64,000 nt of DNA from Fidelibacterota bacterium. GTDB lineage: Bacteria; Fidelibacterota; UBA2242; JAFGTP01. The notes under the pieces are model-generated. The model did no database searches. It had not been told where the DNA came from and saw nothing but the letters and a program-made list of their open reading frames with translations. Made by a program: the position numbers and the translations under genes. Positions 26,053 to 34,993 of this stretch are shown here, in pieces. The DNA lies in NCBI GenBank assembly GCA_016934035.1, contig JAFGTP010000058.1:1-64000 (forward strand), given 5' to 3'. Position 1 is the stretch's first letter, and every line of letters starts with the position of its first letter.

Positions 26053-29000
26053 ATGAGGATATTTTTTTTGAAAAGCTTTTTACTTGTTTTATATATGGTT
26101 TTGGCCTCTATTTTATTCGCTGAAACTATAGAAGTGCCTGCTGATTACGGCTCAATTCAGGATGCGCTGAATGCTGCAGATTCCGGCGATGTAGTCCGGG
26201 TAAGTGCCGGTATATACTATGAAAACCTGGTCTGGCCGGGAAAAAACGGTATTTCCCTGGTGGGAGAAGATTCCAGCAATACAATCGTTGATGGCCGTGG
26301 TGCAGGAAGAGTGGTCACCATCAATTCATCCTTTAAAATAACAAACAGTCGCACAATCATTCAAAACCTGGTCCTTCAGAATGGTGGAAATGTGCGAAAC
26401 GGTGCAGGCTTATATCTGAACAATTTCAGCCTGCTTGTAGACCATGTAATCATCAGAGATAATGCCATTTATGATGCGCCCTCAGGTCCATACGACAGGG
26501 GTGGCGGGATTTATTCACAAAATTCTGATCTTCAATTGCAAAATTCATCGATCATATCCAATCAGGCTGAAGATGGAGGGGGACTGTTTGTTGAAAATTC
26601 TTCTCTGATCATCAGCCATTCCAGAATCAATGAAAATTTTTCCAAAGAATTCGGCGGCGGCTTTAGTTGTACAGGTTCCGGTTCTGTTTTGATCTCTTTT
26701 TCCGAAATTAGGAATAATGAATCCGAAAGGGGAGGCGGTGTCTTTTTTCATGAGTCTCAGGGCGAAATCATCAGCACCCGAATTATTCAAAATATCGCAA
26801 AGAACCAGGACAGCGAATATGCTGATGATGAAAGTCAGGGCGGAGGGATTTGTTGCTGGCAAAATACCATTTTAAATATTTCCAGCAGTGATCTGGCTGA
26901 TAATCAAAGCAGGCAGGGTGGTGCGATATTTCTGGAAGGCACAAGCAGTGCCCGTCTCTCAGGGTGCATGATTGCCCGGAACAATGCTGAAAAAGGCGGA
27001 GCCATCTATTCCAGGGAATGTCAAACTGAAATAACAGGCTCAACACTGGATAACAATTTCGCCCTGGATGGTGGTGATGGTATCTATATTTACGGAAATA
27101 ATCTCTCGTCTGTCGAGCAGTGCAATTTCACCGGGCATGCTCATTCCATTGACCTGCAATTATCTGATTTATCTGCAGAAAATAACTATTTTGAAAGTGC
27201 TGCCGGCCCCTATCATGATACGCAAAACCTTTCAGGTTCGGGTGATACCGTGGATTCACAAGCTGATATTTTACCATTCCTCACTGCCCCCAATCTTTCC
27301 GCTCCGCCTATTTCACCCCAGAAATTCCATATCACCGATCAATCCAATGATTTTGTTACAGTGTCCTGGGAAGAGTCTGCGATGGGAGATTTTAAGCAAT
27401 ATGTCCTTTATCGTTCCGATAAGCCCATTCCGGAGAATGGAAATGTAGACAGTGTGATCATCGAAATCAGGGGTGATACCGAGTATACTTATACCGATGT
27501 CGTTATCGATGAAACCTATTATTTTGCCGGAATCACGATCGACCGATATGATAACAGAAGTTGGTTTTCAGTGGAAGATTCCATCACTATTTTTGACAAA
27601 CCACCTTTTGTGCTGGACTCCATTCCTGACTATGTTGTACCGGAAGATACTGCTGACCTGGTGATTGATTTGGCCCCGGTTTTCTCCGATTCCGATGATG
27701 TGGATTCGGGCATCATCAAAAGGATTTTTTCCTCTTCCGATTCGACGCTGTTGTCCGCCATGGTGAAACAAAATAAATTGATCCTAGCTTTTTTTCAGGA
27801 CCAGAACGGAAAAGCAGAAATTATCGTCAATGGATTTTCCAACACCAAAAGCGTCAATGATACTTTCCTGGTCGAGGTGCTGCCGGAGCCGGATAACCCC
27901 GTCGGTTTTGATACAACGATAACCATCGATGAAGATTTTGTATTTGCCTTCAGCAAAGAAACAATCCCTTTTTATGATGCAGATGGTGATACACTGAGGG
28001 GTATCAGACTTTCTTCGGTCCCTGAAAGAGGATTTCTCCTTTTTAAAAAAGATACTGTAAAAGTCAATTTCCTTTGTACGGAATTGGGGCAGTTGTCTTT
28101 TTACCCGGAAGAGAACCGGTTTGGTGAAAATTACGCAACCATTTCCTATTTCGTCATGGATACATCCGGGGCTTTTAGTGATCATATCAGTTCTCTTACT
28201 TTCACAGTCAGGTCTGTGGACGACCCGCTGCATATTGCCCATTCGATTGCGGATTTCACGGTTGATGAAGATGCTCCGGATACCACTATCAATCTCGGAC
28301 CGGTATTTTTTGATGATGATGATCTTGCAATTGATAAATCGATTGTTGAGGTCAGTGACACCACGTTGGTCAAGGTGTCGATTTCCGGTGATGACCTGAC
28401 TTTGGATTTTCTGGACAACAAATTTGGTAAAGCCGAAATTCAGATCGCCGGCGCTTCAGCGGACACCATCGTGATCGATACTTTTACTGTCACGGTTTAT
28501 CCTGTTAATGATTCCCCTTTTTCAAGAGACACATCCATCGTCCTGGCAGAAGATAGTCTATATGATTTTGTAAAATATGATTTTGGCTATGAAGACCTGG
28601 AAAATGACAAATTCGGAGCCATCATTATAACTCTCTTACCGGACAAAGGGACTTTGAAATATCTGGACAATGTGGTTGAAGCCGGAATCAGTTACAAATA
28701 CATTCAAAATCTGCAATATGTGCCGGAATCAAACGGCACCGGTCAGCCTTATACTTTTTTCAAGTTCAAAATGATGGCCATTGACAAGACGATCAGCGAT
28801 TCTGCTTACACCTGCTTCATCAATGTAATGGGTCATGATGATCCGCCTCAGATTGACCGGCCGTTACCGGACCTGACCTTTTGGGAGGATGGGCCTGATA
28901 CTCTGATTTTGTTGCAGGATGTATTTTCAGATCCCGATGATCTGATGTTGAATAAAACGCTGGAAATGAATTCCAATCCGGCTGTTGTAAATTCTTTTAT

Positions 29001-30330
29001 TTCCGGCGATTCCCTGGTATTGTCTTTTTCTGAAAATGCTTTTGGTTCCGGTGAAATCACTATTCGGGCCGCTGCCGGTGAATTCTCTGTGGCGGATACC
29101 TTTTCGGTTCATGTTTTACCGGTCAATGACAGGCCCTTGTCAAAGAATGATACAATTACCCTTGTTGAAGATTATTTATACAAATTTTCCCCGGAGGATT
29201 TTTATTTTCAGGATATAGAAGACGGTCCTTTCACAGCGATCCAAATTATTGAATTTAATGGTCCGGGAGAACTCAGGTTTAATGAACAAAGCCCTGATCC
29301 CGATTCACTATATTCCATTGAATTGATCGAAACGCTAACTTTTTTACCCAATGAAAATGAGACAGGGTCGCCTTATTCGTTTTTTTATTTTCGAGTATTT
29401 GACGGAGTGAATGTCAGTGAGTCTGATTATCAAATGATGATTCAGGTCTTGGAAGAAAATGATCCTCCGGCCTGGACCAGCAGTCTGCCGGATACTGTCG
29501 TGAGTGAAAATGAATTATTGGACCTTGCCCTCATTGCTGCAGATCCCGAGCAAGATAGCCTCATTTTCCGGGTAGACTCCTTTTTTGTTCTGGTTGAAAA
29601 AGAGTGGGTTTTTGCAAATGAACAAGATTTTGGAGTGGTAGTGGATTCGGACCATTTTCAGTGGCAACCTGATTTTAACCAAAGCGGGGAATATAAAATC
29701 AGGCTTTTGGTAAGCGATGGAGAGTTACAGGATTTTTCCACTTTCCTTGTCCGTATTGAAAATGTCAACCGGCCACCGGTGTTTTTTACACTTTTGAACG
29801 ACACAACGATCCATAATGGTACGGTATTCAAATTTCAGTTTAATGTTGCTGATCCCGATGACGACTCCGTTAAAATCGGCCTGGTTGAGACCCTGGAAGG
29901 AATTTCTGTTGATGAAACCGGATTATTAAGCTGGCAGGTTCCGGATGAGCCGGAAGAATTTTATGATTTGCAACTCTATGCCACGGATTTTCTGGACACC
30001 GCCTATACTGCGGCACAAATCAAAGTAGTCAATGTTGTGGCACTTGATGAAACCGCCACTATTCCGGCGACTTTTTCACTTTCACAAGCCTATCCGAATC
30101 CCTTTAATCCTGTGACGCAGATAGCCTACACGCTTCCCCAGAATACCCATGTTCGCTTACTAGTCTATGACAGCCGGGGAAAGTTGGTAGAAACGCTGGT
30201 TGATGAAATCCAGGTGGCCGGTTACTATCAGTTTACATGGAATGCGACCCAATTTTCTTCGGGGATATATTTTTACAAAATGGTCACCACGGAATTTACG
30301 GATGTGAAAAAATGCATCCTGCTGAAATAA
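26053..30330 (+). CDS. Giant secreted beta-helix / Ig-repeat surface protein
   Basis: The 1425-residue product begins with a signal peptide ending ILFAE. Residues about 25-400 form a pectin-lyase-like right-handed beta-helix (VPADYGSIQDALNAADSGDVV, then many G-G-G-I and N-x-S turns). Residues about 410-510 are a fibronectin type III-like domain. From about 517 comes a two-domain unit of about 206 residues present three times (starts near 517, 724 and 930), each beginning I-x-D-x-x-x-x-E-D ... L-x-x-V-F-x-D-x-D-D and followed by a second Ig/cadherin-like domain (I-x-x-x-E-D-x-x-Y-x-F). Two more cadherin-like domains (about 1130-1330) and the sorting domain (SQAYPNPFNPVTQIAY ... CILLK) complete it. 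It is probably an adhesin or sugar-binding surface stalk of the sugar locus. Confidence 0.78.
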   Translation: MRIFFLKSFLLVLYMVLASILFAETIEVPADYGSIQDALNAADSGDVVRVSAGIYYENLVWPGKNGISLVGEDSSNTIVDGRGAGRVVTINSSFKITNSRTIIQNLVLQNGGNVRNGAGLYLNNFSLLVDHVIIRDNAIYDAPSGPYDRGGGIYSQNSDLQLQNSSIISNQAEDGGGLFVENSSLIISHSRINENFSKEFGGGFSCTGSGSVLISFSEIRNNESERGGGVFFHESQGEIISTRIIQNIAKNQDSEYADDESQGGGICCWQNTILNISSSDLADNQSRQGGAIFLEGTSSARLSGCMIARNNAEKGGAIYSRECQTEITGSTLDNNFALDGGDGIYIYGNNLSSVEQCNFTGHAHSIDLQLSDLSAENNYFESAAGPYHDTQNLSGSGDTVDSQADILPFLTAPNLSAPPISPQKFHITDQSNDFVTVSWEESAMGDFKQYVLYRSDKPIPENGNVDSVIIEIRGDTEYTYTDVVIDETYYFAGITIDRYDNRSWFSVEDSITIFDKPPFVLDSIPDYVVPEDTADLVIDLAPVFSDSDDVDSGIIKRIFSSSDSTLLSAMVKQNKLILAFFQDQNGKAEIIVNGFSNTKSVNDTFLVEVLPEPDNPVGFDTTITIDEDFVFAFSKETIPFYDADGDTLRGIRLSSVPERGFLLFKKDTVKVNFLCTELGQLSFYPEENRFGENYATISYFVMDTSGAFSDHISSLTFTVRSVDDPLHIAHSIADFTVDEDAPDTTINLGPVFFDDDDLAIDKSIVEVSDTTLVKVSISGDDLTLDFLDNKFGKAEIQIAGASADTIVIDTFTVTVYPVNDSPFSRDTSIVLAEDSLYDFVKYDFGYEDLENDKFGAIIITLLPDKGTLKYLDNVVEAGISYKYIQNLQYVPESNGTGQPYTFFKFKMMAIDKTISDSAYTCFINVMGHDDPPQIDRPLPDLTFWEDGPDTLILLQDVFSDPDDLMLNKTLEMNSNPAVVNSFISGDSLVLSFSENAFGSGEITIRAAAGEFSVADTFSVHVLPVNDRPLSKNDTITLVEDYLYKFSPEDFYFQDIEDGPFTAIQIIEFNGPGELRFNEQSPDPDSLYSIELIETLTFLPNENETGSPYSFFYFRVFDGVNVSESDYQMMIQVLEENDPPAWTSSLPDTVVSENELLDLALIAADPEQDSLIFRVDSFFVLVEKEWVFANEQDFGVVVDSDHFQWQPDFNQSGEYKIRLLVSDGELQDFSTFLVRIENVNRPPVFFTLLNDTTIHNGTVFKFQFNVADPDDDSVKIGLVETLEGISVDETGLLSWQVPDEPEEFYDLQLYATDFLDTAYTAAQIKVVNVVALDETATIPATFSLSQAYPNPFNPVTQIAYTLPQNTHVRLLVYDSRGKLVETLVDEIQVAGYYQFTWNATQFSSGIYFYKMVTTEFTDVKKCILLK

Positions 30331-30346
30331 TTCAAGAGGAGTACAA

Positions 30347-31471
30347 TTGAATAAAAAACTACTTATTCTTTTGCTGGTGATTCTGTTTATTGCATTTTCT
30401 CTCATAACAGGCAAAAGCCGCATGGGTGATGATATTGAAGATTCAATTTTCGAACATTTTGGTCCCGTCACTACTGTAAAGAAAATAGCAGAAGATTTTT
30501 ATTATTTATATGACACCAAATCCATGTTTGAAAAGCCGGTGTCAATATTGGCCATTGCCAGCGCAGAAGGATATTCCGGTCCCATCAGAGTGGGCGTGAA
30601 TTACGATTTGCAAGGCAATATTCTGGTGGTTAAAGTCCTTTCACAGACGGAAACTCCGGGATTCTTCCGACGGATAGTGCAGGGGAAATATGTGGAACAG
30701 TACACCGGAAAAAATATTCAGGAAAAACTAATTCTGAAAGAAAACATTGATGCCGTCAGCGGTGCGACGGTCACTTGTGTGGGTATCCATACCGCTGTTC
30801 AGAAAGCAAATGACGCCTCTTGTCAGCTGCATTTTAAAAACAGGCTGAAACGTCATCTTATCTTGCCAGGCCTTAAAGATTTACTCATCATCTTTCTTTA
30901 CCTGGGAGCAATTGTATTTTCCTTCAGCAAGAGTAAAAGGCTGAAAAAATTCCTGCCGCTTTTTCATTTGATATCCGTTGTTTTCCTCGGCTTTGTATAT
31001 AAAGGTCTTTTGTCCATTACACACTTCAACAATCTGCTGTTGGGTAATTTTCCTGATAATCAATATTACTGGTGGCTGGTGATCGGTTTTTTTGTATTGA
31101 CGATTTTTTTGTCGGGTAAGAACCTATATTTTGCCACCATTTGTCCCATGGGGATTATTCAGGATTACCTGTTTAAATTTTTCCCTGTAAGTCTAAAATT
31201 TAAATACAGAAAAGTCTATCAGATACCGGCTATTGTGGGGACCCTGGCTATTTTGGGTTATGCCATGATTGCCAATCAGCCGGGATTTTTTGGATATGAA
31301 ATATTTTCCACCGTTTTCCAGTTTGATTTTACATCCTGTAGGATCGTAGTGGCGATTGTTTCGCTGATGCTGGCTATGGTGATCAAAAGGTTCTGGTGCC
31401 GGTTTCTATGTCCGGTGGGGCTAGTTGGCCGGTTTTTAATGATGGTCCGCAGTCTTATCCTAAGAAAATAA
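30347..31471 (+). CDS. FMN-binding and NapH/NosR-like membrane redox protein
   Basis: The 374-residue protein starts with TTG behind AAGAGGAG. It has an N-terminal signal anchor, a periplasmic FMN-binding domain (about residues 60-155) with the covalent FMN motif SGATVT at 138-143, and then six hydrophobic segments with the two conserved C-P motifs of NapH/NosR/RnfE-type proteins (TICPMGIIQDYL and WCRFLCPVGLVGR). Unlike NosR or NapH it has no C-terminal 4Fe-4S ferredoxin domain. It would pass electrons between the membrane and a periplasmic partner. It comes 17 bases after the giant adhesin gene and before a PqqD-like gene; the partner is unknown. Confidence 0.8.
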   Translation: MNKKLLILLLVILFIAFSLITGKSRMGDDIEDSIFEHFGPVTTVKKIAEDFYYLYDTKSMFEKPVSILAIASAEGYSGPIRVGVNYDLQGNILVVKVLSQTETPGFFRRIVQGKYVEQYTGKNIQEKLILKENIDAVSGATVTCVGIHTAVQKANDASCQLHFKNRLKRHLILPGLKDLLIIFLYLGAIVFSFSKSKRLKKFLPLFHLISVVFLGFVYKGLLSITHFNNLLLGNFPDNQYYWWLVIGFFVLTIFLSGKNLYFATICPMGIIQDYLFKFFPVSLKFKYRKVYQIPAIVGTLAILGYAMIANQPGFFGYEIFSTVFQFDFTSCRIVVAIVSLMLAMVIKRFWCRFLCPVGLVGRFLMMVRSLILRK

Positions 31472-31573
31472 GGTTTCAGAAGTTTAAATTTTAATATCCT
31501 CTTGCATAATCAATCCATTCTCATTATTTTGTATGAATTACACTTTTTTCAAGTGTTCTTTAAAGAGTGAAAA

Positions 31574-31933
31574 ATGAAGTTATTTAAGAAACAGAAAAAT
31601 AGGCCAGCTGAAGCCCTCAAAATGAGTGAGATTGTTCCTGTCTGCACTGTAAAATTCAATGTCGAAGAAGATGGCACGGTCACCCTGCTGCAACCGAAAT
31701 TTTCCAGCAAATTCAGTAAAAAATATATTATTCCCAGAATGAAACACCCTTATTATTTTATCCATCTGGATGAGATGGGTTCTGCGGTTTGGAAAAGGAT
31801 CGACGGGAAATCCACTGCGCTGGAAATTGGCGGCAAAATCAAAGAAGAATTGGGAGAAAAAATCGAACCGGTTTTTGAGCGTTTGGGATTTTTTTTGGCC
31901 AAATTGAAAAACGAAAAATTTATTAAATGGTAA
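31574..31933 (+). CDS. PqqD-family protein
   Basis: The 119-residue protein shows the PqqD winged-helix pattern (peptide-chaperone or RRE fold): HPYYFIHLDEMGSAVWKRIDG in the middle, then a helix KEELGEKIEPVFERLGFFL and a last strand. PqqD-like domains hold precursor peptides for radical SAM enzymes in PQQ and other RiPP pathways. No radical SAM gene or candidate precursor peptide is adjacent, so this is one of the orphan PqqD-like proteins common in FCB genomes. It lies between the FMN-binding protein and adenosine deaminase, 9 bases before the latter. Confidence 0.8.
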   Translation: MKLFKKQKNRPAEALKMSEIVPVCTVKFNVEEDGTVTLLQPKFSSKFSKKYIIPRMKHPYYFIHLDEMGSAVWKRIDGKSTALEIGGKIKEELGEKIEPVFERLGFFLAKLKNEKFIKW

Positions 31934-31942
31934 GAGGTTAAT

Positions 31943-33001
31943 ATGAAAAATATTGAACTAACAAGAGATTTTATTCAAAGCCTGCCAAAAGCAGAGTTGC
32001 ATTGTCACCTGGACGGTTCCATGCGTGTTGAGACCATCATTGATCTGGCCAAAGCACAAAATGTGAAATTGCCTTCCATGGATCCGAAAAAGTTGAAAAA
32101 ATTTGTTTCAGTCATGGATAACAGTATCACATTGCCGGAATATATTAAAATGTTTGATATCACTTTGTCTGTTTTGCAAACTCCGGAATCGCTGGAAAGG
32201 GCCGCCTATGAGTTGGTTGAAGACGTAGCCAAAGAAGGCGTGATTTATATTGAGGTCCGTTATTCGCCCATTTTGCACACCAGTAACGGTATGACTGAGA
32301 TGCAGTCGGTGGATGCAGTATTGCGGGGGCTAAAAAGGGCAGAAAAGGATTTTGGCGTACGTTCAGGTGTGATAATTTGCGGAATTCGATCCATTTCACC
32401 GGAAATTTCCTACAAACTGGCTGAACTGTCGGTAGCCTATAAAAACAAAGGTGTGGTTGGCTTTGATCTGGCCGGCGTGGAAGAAAATTTTCCTGCCAAA
32501 GATCACAAGGATGCATTTTATCTTATTCGAAATAATAATATTAATACAACAATCCATGCCGGTGAGGATTATGGCCCGGAATCCATCCATCAGGCCATTC
32601 ACTACTGCGGCGCCAATCGCATTGGCCATGGCGTAAAACTGAAACAAGACGGGGACCTGCTTAATTATGTCAATGACCACCGAATTCCCCTGGAAATCTG
32701 CCTTAGCAGCAATGTGCAAACCGCTAGCGTGGATAAAATCGAAAATCATCCGTTCAAATTCTACAAGGATTATGGCCTGAGGGTAACGCTGAATACCGAC
32801 AATACTCTGGTTTCCAATACCACCCTTACCGATGAATATATGTTGGCTATCAGCACTTTTAAACTGAATATGAATGATGTCAAAGAGATCATCATTAATA
32901 CCTTTAAAAGTACCTTCATGGGTCATCGGGAGCGAACAATACTTATCAAGGAAGTGGCCCAGAAACTGGACAAGTACGTAGAAGAAAAGTATGTTCAGTA
33001 A
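31943..33001 (+). CDS. add: Adenosine deaminase
   Basis: The 352-residue enzyme deaminates adenosine (and deoxyadenosine) to inosine in purine salvage, in the cytosol. Zinc ligands H20 and H22 are in KAELHCHLDGS, the next active-site block is TIHAGEDYGPESIHQAI with the His and Glu, then NRIGHGVKL, ICLSSNVQT and the zinc Asp in LNTDNT. The second Asp of the usual DD pair is Asn here, as in several bacterial enzymes. Length and motifs are complete. AAGAGG lies 9 bases before the ATG. Confidence 0.92.
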   Translation: MKNIELTRDFIQSLPKAELHCHLDGSMRVETIIDLAKAQNVKLPSMDPKKLKKFVSVMDNSITLPEYIKMFDITLSVLQTPESLERAAYELVEDVAKEGVIYIEVRYSPILHTSNGMTEMQSVDAVLRGLKRAEKDFGVRSGVIICGIRSISPEISYKLAELSVAYKNKGVVGFDLAGVEENFPAKDHKDAFYLIRNNNINTTIHAGEDYGPESIHQAIHYCGANRIGHGVKLKQDGDLLNYVNDHRIPLEICLSSNVQTASVDKIENHPFKFYKDYGLRVTLNTDNTLVSNTTLTDEYMLAISTFKLNMNDVKEIIINTFKSTFMGHRERTILIKEVAQKLDKYVEEKYVQ

Positions 33002-33024
33002 TATTTTTTTAATTTTTTATAAAT

Positions 33025-33060
33025 AAAACCACAGAATCGATTAATGAATTCTGTGGTTAT
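33025..33060. terminator. Bidirectional terminator between convergent genes
   Basis: Arms AACCACAGAAT (33027-33037) and ATTCTGTGGTT (33048-33058) with A residues on the left. It serves the add transcript and the convergent HAD gene, whose stop is at 33063. Confidence 0.75.
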
Positions 33061-33062
33061 CT

Positions 33063-33713
33063 TTAGAAAATCTTCCTGTCGACCTGATCAAAATGAGTAA
33101 TAATTGGATAGGGAAAATTACGATAATTTTCATCTGTCGATTTAACAATGATAATTTTATGTGGATTGGCTCCTTCAGCAGCCCTAATCCCTGAAACAGA
33201 ATCTTCAAATATTATCACATTTTCATTTTTTATATTTAAGGATTTGATGGTTTTGTTAAATAAATCAGGATATGGTTTTCCTCTGGAAGTTCCGTCATTG
33301 AAGATGATATTTTTTTTATTGAAGTATTTTGTAAGATTAAAATTTTCGATAAAGAAATCAACATTTGATTTTCCAGCTGCGGTTGCAAGGGCTGTTTTAA
33401 TATTATTTTTCAATAAAAATTGAATCAGAGATTCAGCTCCCGGAGCAAGTTTCATTTCCTTTTGCAGGCAAATATTGCGATATATAATTTCTTTTTCTTC
33501 AGACAAGGTTTCGATTTGTTCTTGAGTAAAATTTTGATTGAATGCATATTCCAAAGTATCTTTTACGTTTCTTCCATGCAGAAATTCTTTTTTCTCATCT
33601 TCACTAAAAATTATATGATAGGATTTCAGAAATTTTTCCCATGCAATATTTTGATATTCTGTATCCCAAAACAGTGTGCCGTTAAAGTCAAATATAACAC
33701 CCTGGATGATCAT
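33063..33713 (-). CDS. HAD-superfamily hydrolase, beta-phosphoglucomutase-like
   Basis: The 216-residue protein has the HAD motif I FDFNGTLFWDT with the nucleophile D9; the second acidic position is Asn (D-F-N) in place of the usual Asp. Motif II is LATAAGKSN, motif III the Lys of RGKPYPD, motif IV IIFEDSVSGI. The alpha-helical cap after motif I marks subclass IA, as in beta-phosphoglucomutase or phosphoglycolate phosphatase. Loss of the general acid Asp would slow classic phosphatase chemistry, so the substrate may be unusual. The gene stands alone. Confidence 0.82.
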   Translation of the reverse strand: MIIQGVIFDFNGTLFWDTEYQNIAWEKFLKSYHIIFSEDEKKEFLHGRNVKDTLEYAFNQNFTQEQIETLSEEKEIIYRNICLQKEMKLAPGAESLIQFLLKNNIKTALATAAGKSNVDFFIENFNLTKYFNKKNIIFNDGTSRGKPYPDLFNKTIKSLNIKNENVIIFEDSVSGIRAAEGANPHKIIIVKSTDENYRNFPYPIITHFDQVDRKIF

Positions 33714-33796
33714 GGTACCCTCTCATAATTATGTCATTCCACACCTGAGGGCTAAAAATGTTCCTGAATGTTGCAATGGTGGGATTTTGTAAAGGT

Positions 33797-33851
33797 CCAC
33801 AGATTTCACAGATGAGTCTAAAAATAGGGGGTTTTTCTGTGAAATCTGTGG
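33797..33851. repeat. Long perfect inverted repeat between genes
   Basis: Arms CCACAGATTTCACAGA (33797-33812) and TCTGTGAAATCTGTGG (33836-33851), 16 of 16 matched, with a 23-base loop. No T run follows on either strand, so it is more likely a dispersed intergenic palindrome than a terminator. It lies after the Mrp gene. Confidence 0.75.
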
Positions 33852-33863
33852 TCTATGTTGATT

Positions 33864-34673
33864 TTATTTTTCCAATAAATTTATGGTATTTTTTGCGATT
33901 TCATCAAAAGCTCTGGAAGATTTTGATTCCGGAAATTTCAGGACAATCGGAGTTCCGGCGTCTCCACATTCCCGTGTTTCTTTTTCCATCGGTATTTGTC
34001 CCAGAAAGTGAACGGCCATATCTTCTGCCATTTTTTTCCCGCCGCCGGTGCCGAAGAAATCTAACTCTTCACCGCATTTGGGGCAAATGAAGCCCGACAT
34101 ATTTTCGACGATACCAATATGTTGGATATTGAGTTTTTTTGCCATATTCACTGCCCGGCGGCAATCCATCAATGAAACTTCCTGTGGCGTCGTCACAATG
34201 ATAGCAATTTGCGGCAGCATTTTTTGTGCGGCGGTCAGAACTTCATCACCGGTGCCGGGCGGAAGGTCGCAGACCAAAACGTCAAGTTTGTCCCAAACCA
34301 CATCGGCAAGAAACTGGTTGATGATCCCGGAGCGCAAGGGGCCGCGCCAGATGACGGGCTGGTTTTCAGGAATCATGGGAGCAATGGAGATAAAACGTAA
34401 ACCCTCTTTTATTTTGGGCAGAAGTTGATGTTCGTCAATGGCATCGGGCTGCGAATGGTCGCCAACCATTTGTGGAACATTAGGGCCGGTGATATCGGCA
34501 TCCATCAATCCGACAGTGAGTTTGTTTTTGATCAGGGCATAGGCCAGATTGACTGCCACGGTACTTTTACCGACGCCGCCTTTACCACTGAAAACCACCA
34601 TACGGTTTTTGATAATCTCCAGGTTCTCTGTGATTCTCTTATCCTGTTCCTGTGTTTTTTCAATTTGGTTCAT
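33864..34673 (-). CDS. mrp: Mrp/NBP35-family iron-sulfur cluster carrier ATPase
   Basis: The 269-residue P-loop ATPase has the deviant Walker A motif SGKGGVGKST (residues 29-38), ITGPNVPQM, DLPPGTGDEVLTA and the Cys pair of ICPKCGE near residue 195, which bridges a 4Fe-4S cluster at the dimer interface. Mrp/ApbC proteins deliver iron-sulfur clusters to apo-proteins in the cytosol. The N-terminal DUF59 domain found in many bacterial Mrp proteins is absent, so this is the short form. AGGTGACAT precedes the ATG. Transcribed alone. Confidence 0.9.
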   Translation of the reverse strand: MNQIEKTQEQDKRITENLEIIKNRMVVFSGKGGVGKSTVAVNLAYALIKNKLTVGLMDADITGPNVPQMVGDHSQPDAIDEHQLLPKIKEGLRFISIAPMIPENQPVIWRGPLRSGIINQFLADVVWDKLDVLVCDLPPGTGDEVLTAAQKMLPQIAIIVTTPQEVSLMDCRRAVNMAKKLNIQHIGIVENMSGFICPKCGEELDFFGTGGGKKMAEDMAVHFLGQIPMEKETRECGDAGTPIVLKFPESKSSRAFDEIAKNTINLLEK

Positions 34674-34993
34674 TATATGTCACCTTTCATTTAATTGTAA
34701 TCAGATGGTAAAATTTACAAGGAAAAAGAGGCTTAAACAAGAAGAGTTTTGAGCATGTGTTCATAATTCTTTTGCAGTGGATTTAGAATTTTTTTTAAAT
34801 TTTCTTGTGATAACAGATACTCATTTCATACAAAAAGGACCATAATTTTTGCGAATCAATGCAGAAAATATTTTTAATTTTTTAGATAGTTTTGAAAAAG
34901 TATTAAGATTAAATTGATAATTATAAAGGTTGACTTAATATTTATAAGATCAGATTTAATCAGATAAGTAAAATACTTTCTAGGTAATAGGAG
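34674..34993. other. Intergenic stretch between divergent genes
   Basis: 320 very AT-rich bases holding the promoters of the Mrp gene (minus) and the second FISUMP gene (plus). TTGACT near 34930 and ATTTATAAG nearby could be promoter parts. No gene or repeat is seen. Confidence 0.4.

Noticed and set aside
31472-31573. Possible precursor peptide for the PqqD-like protein
   Set aside because: No start codon with ribosome binding site and no open frame of useful length in the 102-base gap.
32396-32926. 176-codon frame opposite adenosine deaminase
   Set aside because: Antisense shadow of a conserved enzyme; no own signals.
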